Assembly (NCBI GenBank): GCA_017536545.1
Contig: JAFXHF010000024.1
Span: forward strand, 1 to 64,000
Direction of reading: 5' to 3'
Length of the DNA: 64,000 bases
Origin: a bacterium
GTDB lineage: Bacteria; Cyanobacteriota; Vampirovibrionia; Gastranaerophilales; Gastranaerophilaceae
In this document: piece after piece, positions 9,314-17,217 of the stretch
Numbering within the stretch: the first letter of the stretch is position 1
Layout of the letters: each line of letters opens with the position of its first letter
The notes under the pieces: model-generated
Told to the model about the DNA's origin: nothing
The model's database searches: none
The model's input: the letters and a program-made list of their open reading frames with translations, nothing else
Translations under genes and position numbers: made by a program

Positions 9314-10117
9314 TTAACCTTTTCTACCACCGAATCTTGTTCTCAAATTATATACATCATTCTGAGCACTATCAAGCTCATCTCTTGAGAATAATTCACC
9401 AATACTTGCCGAATAAATATTCGCACCCATACCAACAGTAATCCAAGATGGATTAATTTGAAGTACTTTATATTCTTGTCCGATAATTTGATCACCCATG
9501 CGAACCAAATAATCTTTTTCATCTACATTAATAATTGCTGAAGGACTAACTTTGTTATACATAATACCAACAACTTTAGTTCTTGTAATTTTAGCCGCTT
9601 GAGAATCAGCTGACGCCAATGATGTTGGAGGTGTTGGTAAATTAAAGCTGTAAGGACTGATATCATCAGGTTCACGAACAACAACATCTCTCAACTTTTC
9701 AATTTCAGCAATTCTAGAGTTGTGAGCTTCAGCCTCAGCGTAAGCTGCACGTCTTGCTTCATCAAAAGCTCTAATTTCATCAGATGGCATAAATGGATCT
9801 GAACGACCAATTGATGTAACTTCATATGACACCATGCTACTTGCTTGATTAGCAGCTGGTTCAGCTTCAGACTTAGCTGTTTCTTCCTCTGCCTTAACCT
9901 CTGGTGCAACATCTGCAACTGGAACTTCCGGAGCAACCGGAGCGACAGCTTCAGGAGTAGCGGTATCAGTACCTACACCAAAATTTTGCAAAACACCACA
10001 ACCACCAGCGATAATACCTACAGAGAATATCACAGCCAACAATGATAATACCCATTTACCACGTTTGCTGAACGTATTATCTACCCAATTCTCATTCCTA
10101 TAGTAATTAATGTTCAC
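9314..10117 (-). CDS. GspC/PilP-like inner-membrane connector of the pilus/secretion system
   Basis: About 267 residues: a short cytoplasmic N-terminus, one membrane helix (about residues 22-44), an Ala/Glu/Pro/Val-rich periplasmic spacer, then a C-terminal beta-rich domain (about 175-245) with VGIMYNK, YLVRMGDQI and ITVGMG, like the secretin-binding homology region of GspC or PilP. It would link inner-membrane parts to the secretin. GTG at 10117 has GGTGGAG four nt upstream; the in-frame ATG at 10132 would contain that site, so GTG is preferred but not certain. It is the first gene of the operon. The family call rests on position and domain layout, since the sequence is divergent. Confidence 0.7.
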   Translation of the reverse strand: MNINYYRNENWVDNTFSKRGKWVLSLLAVIFSVGIIAGGCGVLQNFGVGTDTATPEAVAPVAPEVPVADVAPEVKAEEETAKSEAEPAANQASSMVSYEVTSIGRSDPFMPSDEIRAFDEARRAAYAEAEAHNSRIAEIEKLRDVVVREPDDISPYSFNLPTPPTSLASADSQAAKITRTKVVGIMYNKVSPSAIINVDEKDYLVRMGDQIIGQEYKVLQINPSWITVGMGANIYSASIGELFSRDELDSAQNDVYNLRTRFGGRKG

Positions 10118-10153
10118 TTTCTCTCCACCCATCTTATAGTCTTTAACAACTAC

Positions 10154-10159
10154 ATTATA
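10154..10159 (-). promoter_or_regulatory. Candidate -10 box for the secretion/pilus operon
   Basis: TATAAT (minus strand) about 36 nt upstream of the first gene of the operon. I see no good -35 box at normal spacing. The surrounding 10133-10290 region holds no gene. Confidence 0.4.
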
Positions 10160-10291
10160 TTAAAGCTCTTCATTTTGTGTATCAGTTATTTAATGTATTT
10201 ATTAAAATAACGACACTATCATATATATAATATATTAATACTGCAAGTAAGTCAAAAAAGTGTCAAATTAACATAAATTTGAGCAAAAGTA

Positions 10292-10319
10292 GTCAAAAAC
10301 CCTTGCAGAACAAGGGTTT
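10292..10319 (-). terminator. Terminator after yqeG
   Basis: AAACCCTTG and CAAGGGTTT pair around a 5-base loop; on the minus strand the stem runs directly into further T residues. It closes the U32-yqeG operon and insulates the pilus operon. Confidence 0.75.
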
Positions 10320-10387
10320 CAATATGTTAATATTTTGTTACAGCACCCAAAAATAGCCAAAAGTTCAATCTTTAGATGTACACTATT

Positions 10388-10867
10388 CTAATGACGAATG
10401 CTTAATCTTTCCAATCTTCTAACAAATCTAACAATAAAAGGTTCAGTATCAGCTGTAATTGAATCAACCAGAATTGTCTTACATCCTAGAATTTTCCCGC
10501 ACAAAATGTCTGTAAGAGGTCTATCCCCAACAATTACACAGTCTTTTGCATTTACATTATGCTTTTTTAGAAATTCTCTAACTGGACCTGTTTTTGGTTT
10601 ACAAGCACCAAATAGAAGTGGGAAATGTGAAATTTTCTTAACTTTTTCTATATATTCCTGATTGTTATTATTTGATACAACCGCCATAAAGAAATTTTCT
10701 TGAACAACCTTAAGCCACTGATACATTTCATCAGTATATTTAGCCGATTTAGACGCCATAATAGTACTATCCAAATCAAAAAGCATTGCTTTCACACCTT
10801 GGCTTTTTAATTCATCTAAATCTATATCATAAATACTTTTTAAATTTACATCTGGCTTAAGAAACAT
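10388..10867 (-). CDS. YqeG-family HAD phosphatase (HAD-IIIA)
   Basis: 159 residues. HAD motif I is FDLDSTIMAS (nucleophile and acid/base Asp, near residue 31), motif II is VVSNN, motif III the Lys in KPKTGP, and motif IV VGDRPLTD. This matches the YqeG/phosphatidylglycerophosphatase-like branch of small HAD enzymes, whose members are reported to act on phosphorylated lipid or sugar substrates; the substrate here is unknown. The first 11 bp overlap the end of the U32 gene, so the two are translationally coupled. Confidence 0.85.
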   Translation of the reverse strand: MFLKPDVNLKSIYDIDLDELKSQGVKAMLFDLDSTIMASKSAKYTDEMYQWLKVVQENFFMAVVSNNNNQEYIEKVKKISHFPLLFGACKPKTGPVREFLKKHNVNAKDCVIVGDRPLTDILCGKILGCKTILVDSITADTEPFIVRFVRRLERLSIRH

Positions 10868-12131
10868 GTTCTTTTACTCCTATAGTTCTAGCTAACGCTA
10901 CTTCATAATCAACTGGTGAACGGTCAAACTTCAAATATACATCAGCATTCGTATTCGCCAAATCTTGAGATTCACCTTTTTCGTCGATAATTTCAACAAT
11001 TTTTGCCACAAACTGTTCACTTGGCGTAATTATTTCAACTTCATCATTCAAAAGAACTTTATTTTTAACTTTTACAAAATAAACATCTTCATCAGATGAT
11101 GATGTAAACACGACATCTGAGTATTTTTTCTTATCATGAAATTCAAATAAGAAATCTGCACCAGCCAAACCTTTTGATATATCGTAACTATAGCTATCAG
11201 GCTTGTTTTCACCAAGAGCAAAACCTGTAGTATAACCACGGTTACCAACTTTCTTAAGTTCTAAGAAATATTTTTCCATATCAGCTTCAGGGTTTTGCAT
11301 AATTTCATCTATTGCAACTCTATATGTTTTAGCTACAGCTGAAACATAGTATAAACTCTTTGTTCTACCTTCAACTTTAAATGAATCAACCCCTACATCA
11401 ATCATGTCTTTCAAATGTTTTACAAGACACAAATCTTTTGGGCTCAATATGTGAGAACCTCTATCATCTTGATTGATTTCGTAATATTGTCCAGGGCGAG
11501 TTTCTTCAACAAGCTTATAGCTCCAGCGACAAGGTTGAGAACAGTTTCCAGAATTTGCTTTTCTTTCTCCATTTGTAAAGTAATCACTTAACAAACATCT
11601 TCCAGAGAATGAAACACATTGAGAACCATGAACAAAACACTCAATTTCCATATCTGGAACTTGACGTTTGATTTCTGCAATTTCAGGGATTGAAAGCTCT
11701 CTTGCTAATACAACTCGAGTTGCACCCATATCTTGCCAGAATTTAACACATTCATAGTTTAAAATATTTGTTTGAGTACTTACATGAATTTCAGTATCAG
11801 GCATATATTTTTTCAACAAACGTAAAATCCCAAAATCACTAACCAAAACAGCATCTGGATTAGCGTCTTTTAAGATTTCCATACATTCTTCTAAATGCTT
11901 GATATCTGAATTGAACGCAAAGATATTAAGTGTCAAATAAGCTTTTGCACCTAAACTATGTGCCAAATCGATTGCACTTTTCAAATTCTCAAGGGTAATA
12001 ATCTCCCCTTTTCTCATAGCTCTTAAGCTAAAATCTACCACGCCTAAATATACTGCATCTGCACCATACTTAACAGCGTATTTTAATTTTTCCAAATTGC
12101 CCGCAGGCATAAGTAATTCAACATTTCGCAT
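10857..12131 (-). CDS. Peptidase U32 family protein (TrhP/YegQ-type)
   Basis: 424 residues. It opens with ELLMPAGNLEKLKYAV and AVYLG, the start of the U32 fold, and has the diagnostic block FVHGSQCVSFSGRCLLS followed by NSGNCSQPCRW, whose four cysteines may bind an Fe-S cluster. Family members (TrhP, RlhA) hydroxylate RNA bases rather than degrade collagen; TrhP acts on the tRNA wobble uridine. Which substrate applies here is not decidable from sequence. There is no Shine-Dalgarno; a full promoter ends 6 nt before the ATG, which suggests a leaderless message. Confidence 0.87.
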   Translation of the reverse strand: MRNVELLMPAGNLEKLKYAVKYGADAVYLGVVDFSLRAMRKGEIITLENLKSAIDLAHSLGAKAYLTLNIFAFNSDIKHLEECMEILKDANPDAVLVSDFGILRLLKKYMPDTEIHVSTQTNILNYECVKFWQDMGATRVVLARELSIPEIAEIKRQVPDMEIECFVHGSQCVSFSGRCLLSDYFTNGERKANSGNCSQPCRWSYKLVEETRPGQYYEINQDDRGSHILSPKDLCLVKHLKDMIDVGVDSFKVEGRTKSLYYVSAVAKTYRVAIDEIMQNPEADMEKYFLELKKVGNRGYTTGFALGENKPDSYSYDISKGLAGADFLFEFHDKKKYSDVVFTSSSDEDVYFVKVKNKVLLNDEVEIITPSEQFVAKIVEIIDEKGESQDLANTNADVYLKFDRSPVDYEVALARTIGVKEHVS

Positions 12132-12166
12132 AAGTAAATCATACTCTAAACCGAATTAATAATCAA
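12132..12166 (-). promoter_or_regulatory. Promoter of the U32 gene, predicting a leaderless mRNA
   Basis: On the minus strand TTGATT (12161-12166), 17 nt spacer, TATGAT (12138-12143), then exactly 6 nt to the ATG at 12131. The expected transcription start is the A of the start codon. No Shine-Dalgarno is present. Confidence 0.65.
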
Positions 12167-12244
12167 CCAAACAGGTGATGTTGTTTTTTGATAAATGTGG
12201 AAAATAGAATATATAAGAAACGAGTTTTATTGGAGAGAAACATA

Positions 12245-12379
12245 ATGCAAGCTATCAACAATGCAAGAAGCACAATTAAAGAAATCTGGTCTTACCAACA
12301 CCCAGTTATGCATACTTGGTTTCTATTTAGTGCAGCATCATTGGGTTGCATGTTTACTCTTTTGTTCTTCTTATTCTAA
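12245..12379 (+). CDS. Small single-pass membrane protein
   Basis: 44 residues: a polar N-terminal half with several basic residues and a C-terminal hydrophobic helix (about 25-44, WFLFSAASLGCMFTLLFFLF) ending at the last residue, so it looks tail-anchored. ATG at 12245 has GGAG 8 nt upstream; an in-frame ATG at 12188 lacks a good site. The gene is followed by a strong terminator, which supports it being real. Function unknown. Confidence 0.6.
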   Translation: MQAINNARSTIKEIWSYQHPVMHTWFLFSAASLGCMFTLLFFLF

Positions 12380-12431
12380 GAAGATATATATTTTTCAGGC
12401 TTGATAAATATACAAAATTTTACCCACGGTA

Positions 12432-12462
12432 AAAACAAGAACTATTTTATGGTTCTTGTTTT
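12432..12462. terminator. Bidirectional terminator between the small membrane gene and the MATE gene
   Basis: An 11-bp stem, AAAACAAGAAC with GTTCTTGTTTT, works on both strands. The stop codon of the MATE gene (12447-12449) lies inside its loop. Confidence 0.85.
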
Positions 12463-13769
12463 TTGTATGTCCTATCCGCAAATATTTTTAACTTAACAAG
12501 CATAATTGCACATAAAATTACTGCAGCCGAACACAATCCTATCCAGAAGCCTGAAATATTCATATTAAACTTAAATGCAAGAGTATAACCTAAAGGTACA
12601 GACACCAACCAATAAGCGACAAAATTTGCTAATAAAACAATATCAGTTTGTTTAACCCCCTTACAAATTCCAGCCAATGAAATTTGCAAACCATCAAATA
12701 TTTGGAATATTGACAATACATACATTACAGGAATACAAACTTTAATCAATTCAACATCAGGAGTAAACAAACTTACAATTTGCTTCGGAAAAGATGAAAA
12801 AATAACAGCACTAAAAGTCATAAACCCAACAGCCATACATGTTCCAACTAACGAATATTTTTTCAAATCAACAACATTACCCGCACCATTAGCAAACCCT
12901 GTTTTTACTGCTATTGCATTTGATATAGCAAAAGGAATCATAAACGATACAGTAGTTAGTGTACAAACTAAATTCTGTGCAGCCGCATACAAGCCAGAAA
13001 CTCTACCCATAAATATTGCAATACTGTTAAATGCAATAAATTCAACCATTACAGCTAATGAAATCGGCAGACCAATACTTAACAAAGCCTTGTAATAACC
13101 TTTTTCATGGTAATTTCGCAATTGCATATTTTTAAAGCAATATATTAATAATACAAAGCTCATAACATATCTAACGATAAAACTTGCCCAAGCTAAACCA
13201 ACTGCACCCATAGATGGGATAATTCCCCAGCCAAATACAAAAATTATATTCAAGAAAACATTTAAAAAGACACACAAAATTGTTACTAAATTTGGGAAAA
13301 GAACAATTTCAAACGCTTGTAAAAATTCTTTCAAACAAGCATGCAAGTATGCACCAAATGTTGAAAATGCAGTAATCCACATATAATTTTGAATATCTGG
13401 AACTAGCTTTTCTTCAAATCCTAAATGTGGAATTACAGGGATACAAGCAATAATTAATATTGTTGTTAAAATTGCCAAAACCATCGCAAACCTAATTGAT
13501 GGATAAAAATATTTTTTCACAGTTCTTTTTTCCCCACGATAATTTGATAACAACGGAGAAATACTGGCAATTAAACCTATACCAAATGTCAACAAACAGT
13601 TCATGATTGCACAAGCAATACTAATCGCAGCAAAAGTGTCCGTAGAATGCCTACCTGCAATAATAACATCACCCAAGCCGATTAAAACAAAGCCCAAATT
13701 ACCCATAACAATTGGGCCAGAAATATTTAATAGCTCTTTTATATAATACCTAATCCCATGATTACACAT
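12447..13769 (-). CDS. MATE-family multidrug/toxin efflux transporter
   Basis: 440 residues with 12 predicted membrane helices in two similar halves. It starts ELLNISGPIVMGNLG, a typical MATE TM1, and continues with GLGDVIIAGR. MATE proteins export cationic drugs or metabolites in exchange for Na+ or H+. Transcribed alone: it has its own -10 box and shares a terminator downstream. The ATG at 13769 has no Shine-Dalgarno, but TGTTATCAT stands 6 nt before it, as in other genes of the window that appear leaderless. Substrate unknown. Confidence 0.9.
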   Translation of the reverse strand: MCNHGIRYYIKELLNISGPIVMGNLGFVLIGLGDVIIAGRHSTDTFAAISIACAIMNCLLTFGIGLIASISPLLSNYRGEKRTVKKYFYPSIRFAMVLAILTTILIIACIPVIPHLGFEEKLVPDIQNYMWITAFSTFGAYLHACLKEFLQAFEIVLFPNLVTILCVFLNVFLNIIFVFGWGIIPSMGAVGLAWASFIVRYVMSFVLLIYCFKNMQLRNYHEKGYYKALLSIGLPISLAVMVEFIAFNSIAIFMGRVSGLYAAAQNLVCTLTTVSFMIPFAISNAIAVKTGFANGAGNVVDLKKYSLVGTCMAVGFMTFSAVIFSSFPKQIVSLFTPDVELIKVCIPVMYVLSIFQIFDGLQISLAGICKGVKQTDIVLLANFVAYWLVSVPLGYTLAFKFNMNISGFWIGLCSAAVILCAIMLVKLKIFADRTYKKQEP

Positions 13770-13784
13770 AAAACCATGATAACA
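13770..13784 (-). promoter_or_regulatory. Extended -10 box of the MATE gene
   Basis: TGT-TATCAT on the minus strand (TATCAT at 13776-13781) ends 6 nt before the ATG. No -35 match; the TGn extension may compensate. Predicts a leaderless mRNA. Confidence 0.45.
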
Positions 13785-13790
13785 TAAAGA

Positions 13791-14315
13791 TTATTCAAAA
13801 TAAGAAAGTTGAGGGTCTTTAGCTTTTATCATTCCAATAACATAACCAGTTATCATACCAATACCAGCACCCCAAGCCAAATTAGTCCATCTAATTTTTC
13901 TAAATGCTTTCATAGAAATATCATCACGTTCTACAACATTTTTCTTACAAGCCTCAAAAGAGTCTGCAAAACCTTGTTTTAAATTCTTAATTGTATCAGG
14001 GTCAGTAATCGATTCTTTTAATGCTTTTACTTTATCATCAATATCATTTAATGTTTCTGAAACACCCAGGCGACTTAAAAACAATCTTTGCTCAGGTTTT
14101 AAACTACGGTTCTTAGTTAGTTCTAATGCCGACTCATTAAGCCCCTCAATATTATTTAACGCTTCATTTCTTACTACATTAAACGCATCTGACACATATC
14201 TACTCTTAGTTACAGGAAGATGGTACGCCAACATACCAACAGTTCCCAATCCTGCACCATAAGCTAACGCTTTTGAGCGTTCCCTCGGTGTTATATTTGC
14301 CATATAAATAGACAT
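13791..14315 (-). CDS. Hypothetical membrane protein with two hydrophobic segments
   Basis: 174 residues. One hydrophobic segment near residues 17-32 and a glycine-rich one near 145-163 (AWGAGIGMITGYVIGMI) flank a charged, probably helical middle of about 110 residues. AGGAG lies about 9 nt before the ATG at 14315; a second ATG four codons in is possible. No family recognised. It stands just upstream of the MATE gene on the same strand with a 21-bp gap, but the MATE gene has its own -10 box. Confidence 0.6.
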   Translation of the reverse strand: MSIYMANITPRERSKALAYGAGLGTVGMLAYHLPVTKSRYVSDAFNVVRNEALNNIEGLNESALELTKNRSLKPEQRLFLSRLGVSETLNDIDDKVKALKESITDPDTIKNLKQGFADSFEACKKNVVERDDISMKAFRKIRWTNLAWGAGIGMITGYVIGMIKAKDPQLSYFE

Positions 14316-14483
14316 ACGAATACACTCCTATTAATATATTTTTATCACTAAAATTCGTAAATATATTTTTTTGCGGGGGTGTATATAATATAATTTACAA
14401 ATTTTCACATAAAACTTTATAAAATCCCACCTTGAGAGAATTCAAAAAATATGTTATAATTAAAAAATAATATGAGGATTTAT

Positions 14484-15230
14484 ATGATGAAAAAGAGTTT
14501 AGCGTTTACTTTGGGTGAAATATTGATTGCACTTGGCGTAATTGGAGTTGTTGCATCTTTAGTTATCCCGCAATTAATCAACGGACAGAAAGCTGGAGAA
14601 GCTAGAGCTCAATTTGATACAGCTTATACTACATTAGCAAAAACAATTGCAGATATGGATGCGGATAATGTCCCAGTATTACCAGCAAATTATACAGCAT
14701 CTCAATCTTTATACCCTCAATTAAAAAAATACAGCAGGGTTGCGATTGATTGTGGAAACTACAGCTCAGGGAAAAACGCGAGCGTTTGTATTGGAACCGG
14801 AGGAGGAGATACCTCAGGTAACGCTGACAACTATAAAATCTATAATAAAAAATCAAATACAAAGATCTATATTAGTAGACTTGATGATGGCGGATTTGTC
14901 TTAAATAACGGGATGATGATTGCAATAGAAAACCCAACATTAACAACAACAAAAATTGATGGAGTTGACGTACTTGCACCATTATTAATATCTGTTGATA
15001 TCAACGGTAAAAATAAAAACCCTAACAGATGGGGATGGGATTTATTTACATTTGCTCTAACTGATGATGGTATTTTACCATTTGGGGCACCTGCGACACA
15101 TCCAACATACAGTAAAAACCCAGCAGCATACTGCAACCCTAACGGCAACGGAAATGAAAATGGCATAACCTGTGCATATTATGCAGCAACAAACAGAGAT
15201 TATTTCAAAGAATTATATAAAGGACACTAA
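14484..15230 (+). CDS. Prepilin/pseudopilin-like protein with N-terminal methylation motif
   Basis: 248 residues. The type III/IV prepilin signature is at the N-terminus: MMKKSLAFTLGEILIALG, then a long hydrophobic helix to about residue 30. Cleavage would fall before Phe, with the conserved Glu at +5; the residue before the cut is Ala rather than the canonical Gly. The soluble part has paired cysteines (about 90-100 and 215-230) that could form disulfides. ATG at 14484 or 14487 follows GAGG; the in-frame ATG at 14472 contains that site. It is a natural substrate for the GspEF/PilBC machine encoded at 4-10 kb. No prepilin peptidase is seen here. Confidence 0.85.
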   Translation: MMKKSLAFTLGEILIALGVIGVVASLVIPQLINGQKAGEARAQFDTAYTTLAKTIADMDADNVPVLPANYTASQSLYPQLKKYSRVAIDCGNYSSGKNASVCIGTGGGDTSGNADNYKIYNKKSNTKIYISRLDDGGFVLNNGMMIAIENPTLTTTKIDGVDVLAPLLISVDINGKNKNPNRWGWDLFTFALTDDGILPFGAPATHPTYSKNPAAYCNPNGNGNENGITCAYYAATNRDYFKELYKGH

Positions 15231-15243
15231 TTTATACAAAAAT

Positions 15244-15278
15244 AAAAGAGGCGATTTCATTTTGAAATCGCCTCTTTT
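15244..15278. terminator. Bidirectional terminator between the pilin gene and rplT
   Basis: A 16-bp perfect stem (AAAAGAGGCGATTTCA and its complement) with a 3-base loop, T-rich on both sides. It serves both convergent genes. Confidence 0.9.
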
Positions 15279-15302
15279 AATGCTTTTTGTAAATTCTGAA
15301 AA

Positions 15303-15647
15303 CTATTTAGAAATAGTTTCGAAAATTACATCAAACGCTTCAGGATCTCTAACTGCTAAATCAGCAAGCATTTTTCTGTTTACAACAATGTTTGCTTTTT
15401 TGCAAGCATTTACAAATCTTGAGTAGCTCATACCACGAGATCTTACAGCTGCGTTAATTCTAACGATCCATAATCTTCTCATATTACGTTTTGTAGTACG
15501 TCTATCTCTGTAAGCGTATTTTAAAGCTTTCATAACAGCGATATTAGCAACTTTGAAGATTCTGCTTCTAGCACCAATAAAGCCTTTAGCAAGTTTTAAT
15601 ATTTTCTTGTGTCTTTTAACACCTGCATTACCACGTTTAATTCTCAT
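15303..15647 (-). CDS. rplT: 50S ribosomal protein L20
   Basis: 114 residues, standard length. The N-terminal basic helix [15 protein letters not shown] and the segments [11 protein letters not shown] and [15 protein letters not shown] are diagnostic. L20 is an early-binding assembly protein of the large subunit and in several bacteria represses its own operon by binding a leader RNA. It is 11 nt downstream of rpmI. The conserved partner infC is not adjacent. Confidence 0.98.
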   Translation of the reverse strand: MRIKRGNAGVKRHKKILKLAKGFIGARSRIFKVANIAVMKALKYAYRDRRTTKRNMRRLWIVRINAAVRSRGMSYSRFVNACKKANIVVNRKMLADLAVRDPEAFDVIFETISK

Positions 15648-15658
15648 TTTCTATGCTC

Positions 15659-15868
15659 CTATCTTGAATACTTCTTGTATGGTAACTCTTTAGATACCAA
15701 TGCTACATGTGACTCAGAAACGCCAACCATCTTGAAAATTCTACGTTTTCTAGATCCTGACTTGTGTTGGAGCAAGTGGCCAATACCTGCTTGTCTTTTC
15801 ATAATTTTACCAGATGCTGTTACTTTGTAACGTTTTGCAGCTGATTTGTGAGTTTTTAATTTTGGCAT
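15659..15868 (-). CDS. rpmI: 50S ribosomal protein L35
   Basis: 69 residues with the L35 opening MPKLKTHKSAAKRYK and GHLLQHKS. ATG at 15868 follows AAGGAGAAGAAA. First gene of an rpmI-rplT operon. Its leader carries two mutually exclusive hairpins, one a terminator (see 15898-15941), so expression is probably controlled by attenuation. Confidence 0.97.
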   Translation of the reverse strand: MPKLKTHKSAAKRYKVTASGKIMKRQAGIGHLLQHKSGSRKRRIFKMVGVSESHVALVSKELPYKKYSR

Positions 15869-15897
15869 TTTCTTCTCCTTTTTTGGTTAAGTAATAT

Positions 15898-15941
15898 CAA
15901 AAAATTATAGGCATACCAAAGCCTATAACTTTCGGCTTGGT
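15898..15941 (-). promoter_or_regulatory. rpmI-rplT leader: terminator/antiterminator attenuator
   Basis: On the minus strand ACCAAGCC (15934-15941) can pair with GGCTTTGGT (15915-15923; one bulge). Alternatively TATAGGC (15921-15927) pairs with GCCTATA (15906-15912), followed by A and six T residues. The two stems share the GGC, so only one can form: the first is an antiterminator, the second an intrinsic terminator about 30 nt before the rpmI start. Autoregulation by L20 is known for infC-rpmI-rplT leaders in other bacteria; that it applies here is inference. Confidence 0.7.
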
Positions 15942-15944
15942 TTC

Positions 15945-15973
15945 ATCATATTATGAAAAACTTTCAATTGCAA
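15945..15973 (-). promoter_or_regulatory. Promoter of rpmI-rplT
   Basis: TTGCAA (15968-15973), 17-nt spacer, TATGAT (15945-15950) on the minus strand. Transcription would begin near 15938-15941, right at the first arm of the antiterminator. Confidence 0.65.
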
Positions 15974-16004
15974 GTGGGTGAGGGTAAATATATTAAGTTT
16001 TGTT

Positions 16005-17177
16005 CTATAACTCTATAGAAAAACGATTAACTAATTCCTCTATCATATAAAAAGAACCGCAAATAATTGTTAAAACACTATCATTAAAATCAATTTCAAC
16101 CTCATCTGTCAGTTCTTTTGATTCAACTGGGCAGACAGATTGCAACTGTTCAACGGTACAAGATTTTTGGTGTTTGTAGTGATAGAAATAAACTTCATCT
16201 CCACGTTCAAAAAGCGAATTAACCATTTGTTCATAATCTTTGTTATTTAAACAACCAAAAATAAAACGACGTCTTGTATTTGGATAATACATATTAAGAC
16301 TTTGTTTTAAAGCTTCCACCCCATTTGGATTGTGAGCTCCATCAATAACCAAGTTTTTAGCTTCAACATACTGAAATCGGCAAATATGTTTAACTAACTT
16401 TAAAGCTTCCTGAATTGTATCGTTTTTAATCTCTGGAAAACAAGTTTCAATAGCAGCCAAAGCTAAAGATAAATTTTCTTGTTGGTGAACACCTTTTAAA
16501 GCTAAGTTTTCAGTGTTAACCATAGGTAAAATCAACTGTAACGGAGCTCCAACTTCATCTGCCACATCATAATAAACTTCTTTACCTTCAAAAACGATAC
16601 AAGGACAATCTTTTTTGATAATTCCAGCTTTTTCATAAGCAATTTTATCTAAAGTATCTCCAAGACGCTCTGTATGATCCAAATCAATATGAGTTATAAC
16701 AGAACAAAGATTATTTTTGATAACGTTTGTTGCATCAAACCTACCACCTAAACCCGTTTCTAATACAACAACCTCAACTTCGTTATCATAAAAATACTTA
16801 AACATCACAGCAGTCAATATTTCAAACTCAGTTAAATCAATGTTATTTTTATCTGCCAAATCAGAGATTTCAAAAACATACTTTGAAAAATCTTCATCAG
16901 AGATTTGCTCCCCGTTAATCTGAATGCGTTCAGTGTATTTAAAAATATGGGGCGAAGTATAAAGTCCAACAGTTTTACCAGCGTAAGCTAAAACAGTAGA
17001 GATTATTGCACAGACAGAACCCTTTCCATTTGTCCCTGCGACATGGATGCAATTCAATTTGTCTTGAGGATTACCAAGCAAATCAAGAACTTTCACCATT
17101 CGCTCTAAACCAAGTGAAATATAAAATTTCCCAACCGAGGTTAATAAATTCACAGTATCTTGATATGTCTTTGTCAT
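16005..17177 (-). CDS. folC: Bifunctional folylpolyglutamate synthase/dihydrofolate synthase
   Basis: 390 residues. ATP P-loop HVAGTNGKGSV near residue 45, followed by YTSPH, VVLETGLGGRFDATN and ITHIDLDHTERLG, all typical of FolC; DGAHNPNG occurs in the C-terminal domain. It adds glutamate to dihydropteroate or to folates, retaining them in the cell. ATG at 17177 follows GTAGGT. It is the last gene behind accC, separated by a strong hairpin, so it is read either by read-through or from an internal promoter. Confidence 0.93.
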   Translation of the reverse strand: MTKTYQDTVNLLTSVGKFYISLGLERMVKVLDLLGNPQDKLNCIHVAGTNGKGSVCAIISTVLAYAGKTVGLYTSPHIFKYTERIQINGEQISDEDFSKYVFEISDLADKNNIDLTEFEILTAVMFKYFYDNEVEVVVLETGLGGRFDATNVIKNNLCSVITHIDLDHTERLGDTLDKIAYEKAGIIKKDCPCIVFEGKEVYYDVADEVGAPLQLILPMVNTENLALKGVHQQENLSLALAAIETCFPEIKNDTIQEALKLVKHICRFQYVEAKNLVIDGAHNPNGVEALKQSLNMYYPNTRRRFIFGCLNNKDYEQMVNSLFERGDEVYFYHYKHQKSCTVEQLQSVCPVESKELTDEVEIDFNDSVLTIICGSFYMIEELVNRFSIEL

Positions 17178-17187
17178 AAATACCTAC

Positions 17188-17211
17188 AAAAAAGGCTCTC
17201 GACTGAGAGCC
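17188..17211 (-). terminator. Terminator between accC and folC
   Basis: GGCTCTC/GAGAGCC stem with 4-base loop (17194-17211), followed on the minus strand by six T residues; it begins 7 nt after the accC stop. Confidence 0.85.
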
Positions 17212-17217
17212 TTTTCT

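Noticed and set aside
15172-15426. 84-codon plus-strand frame after the pilin gene
   Set aside because: It crosses the bidirectional terminator and the rplT coding sequence; the peptide has no family features.
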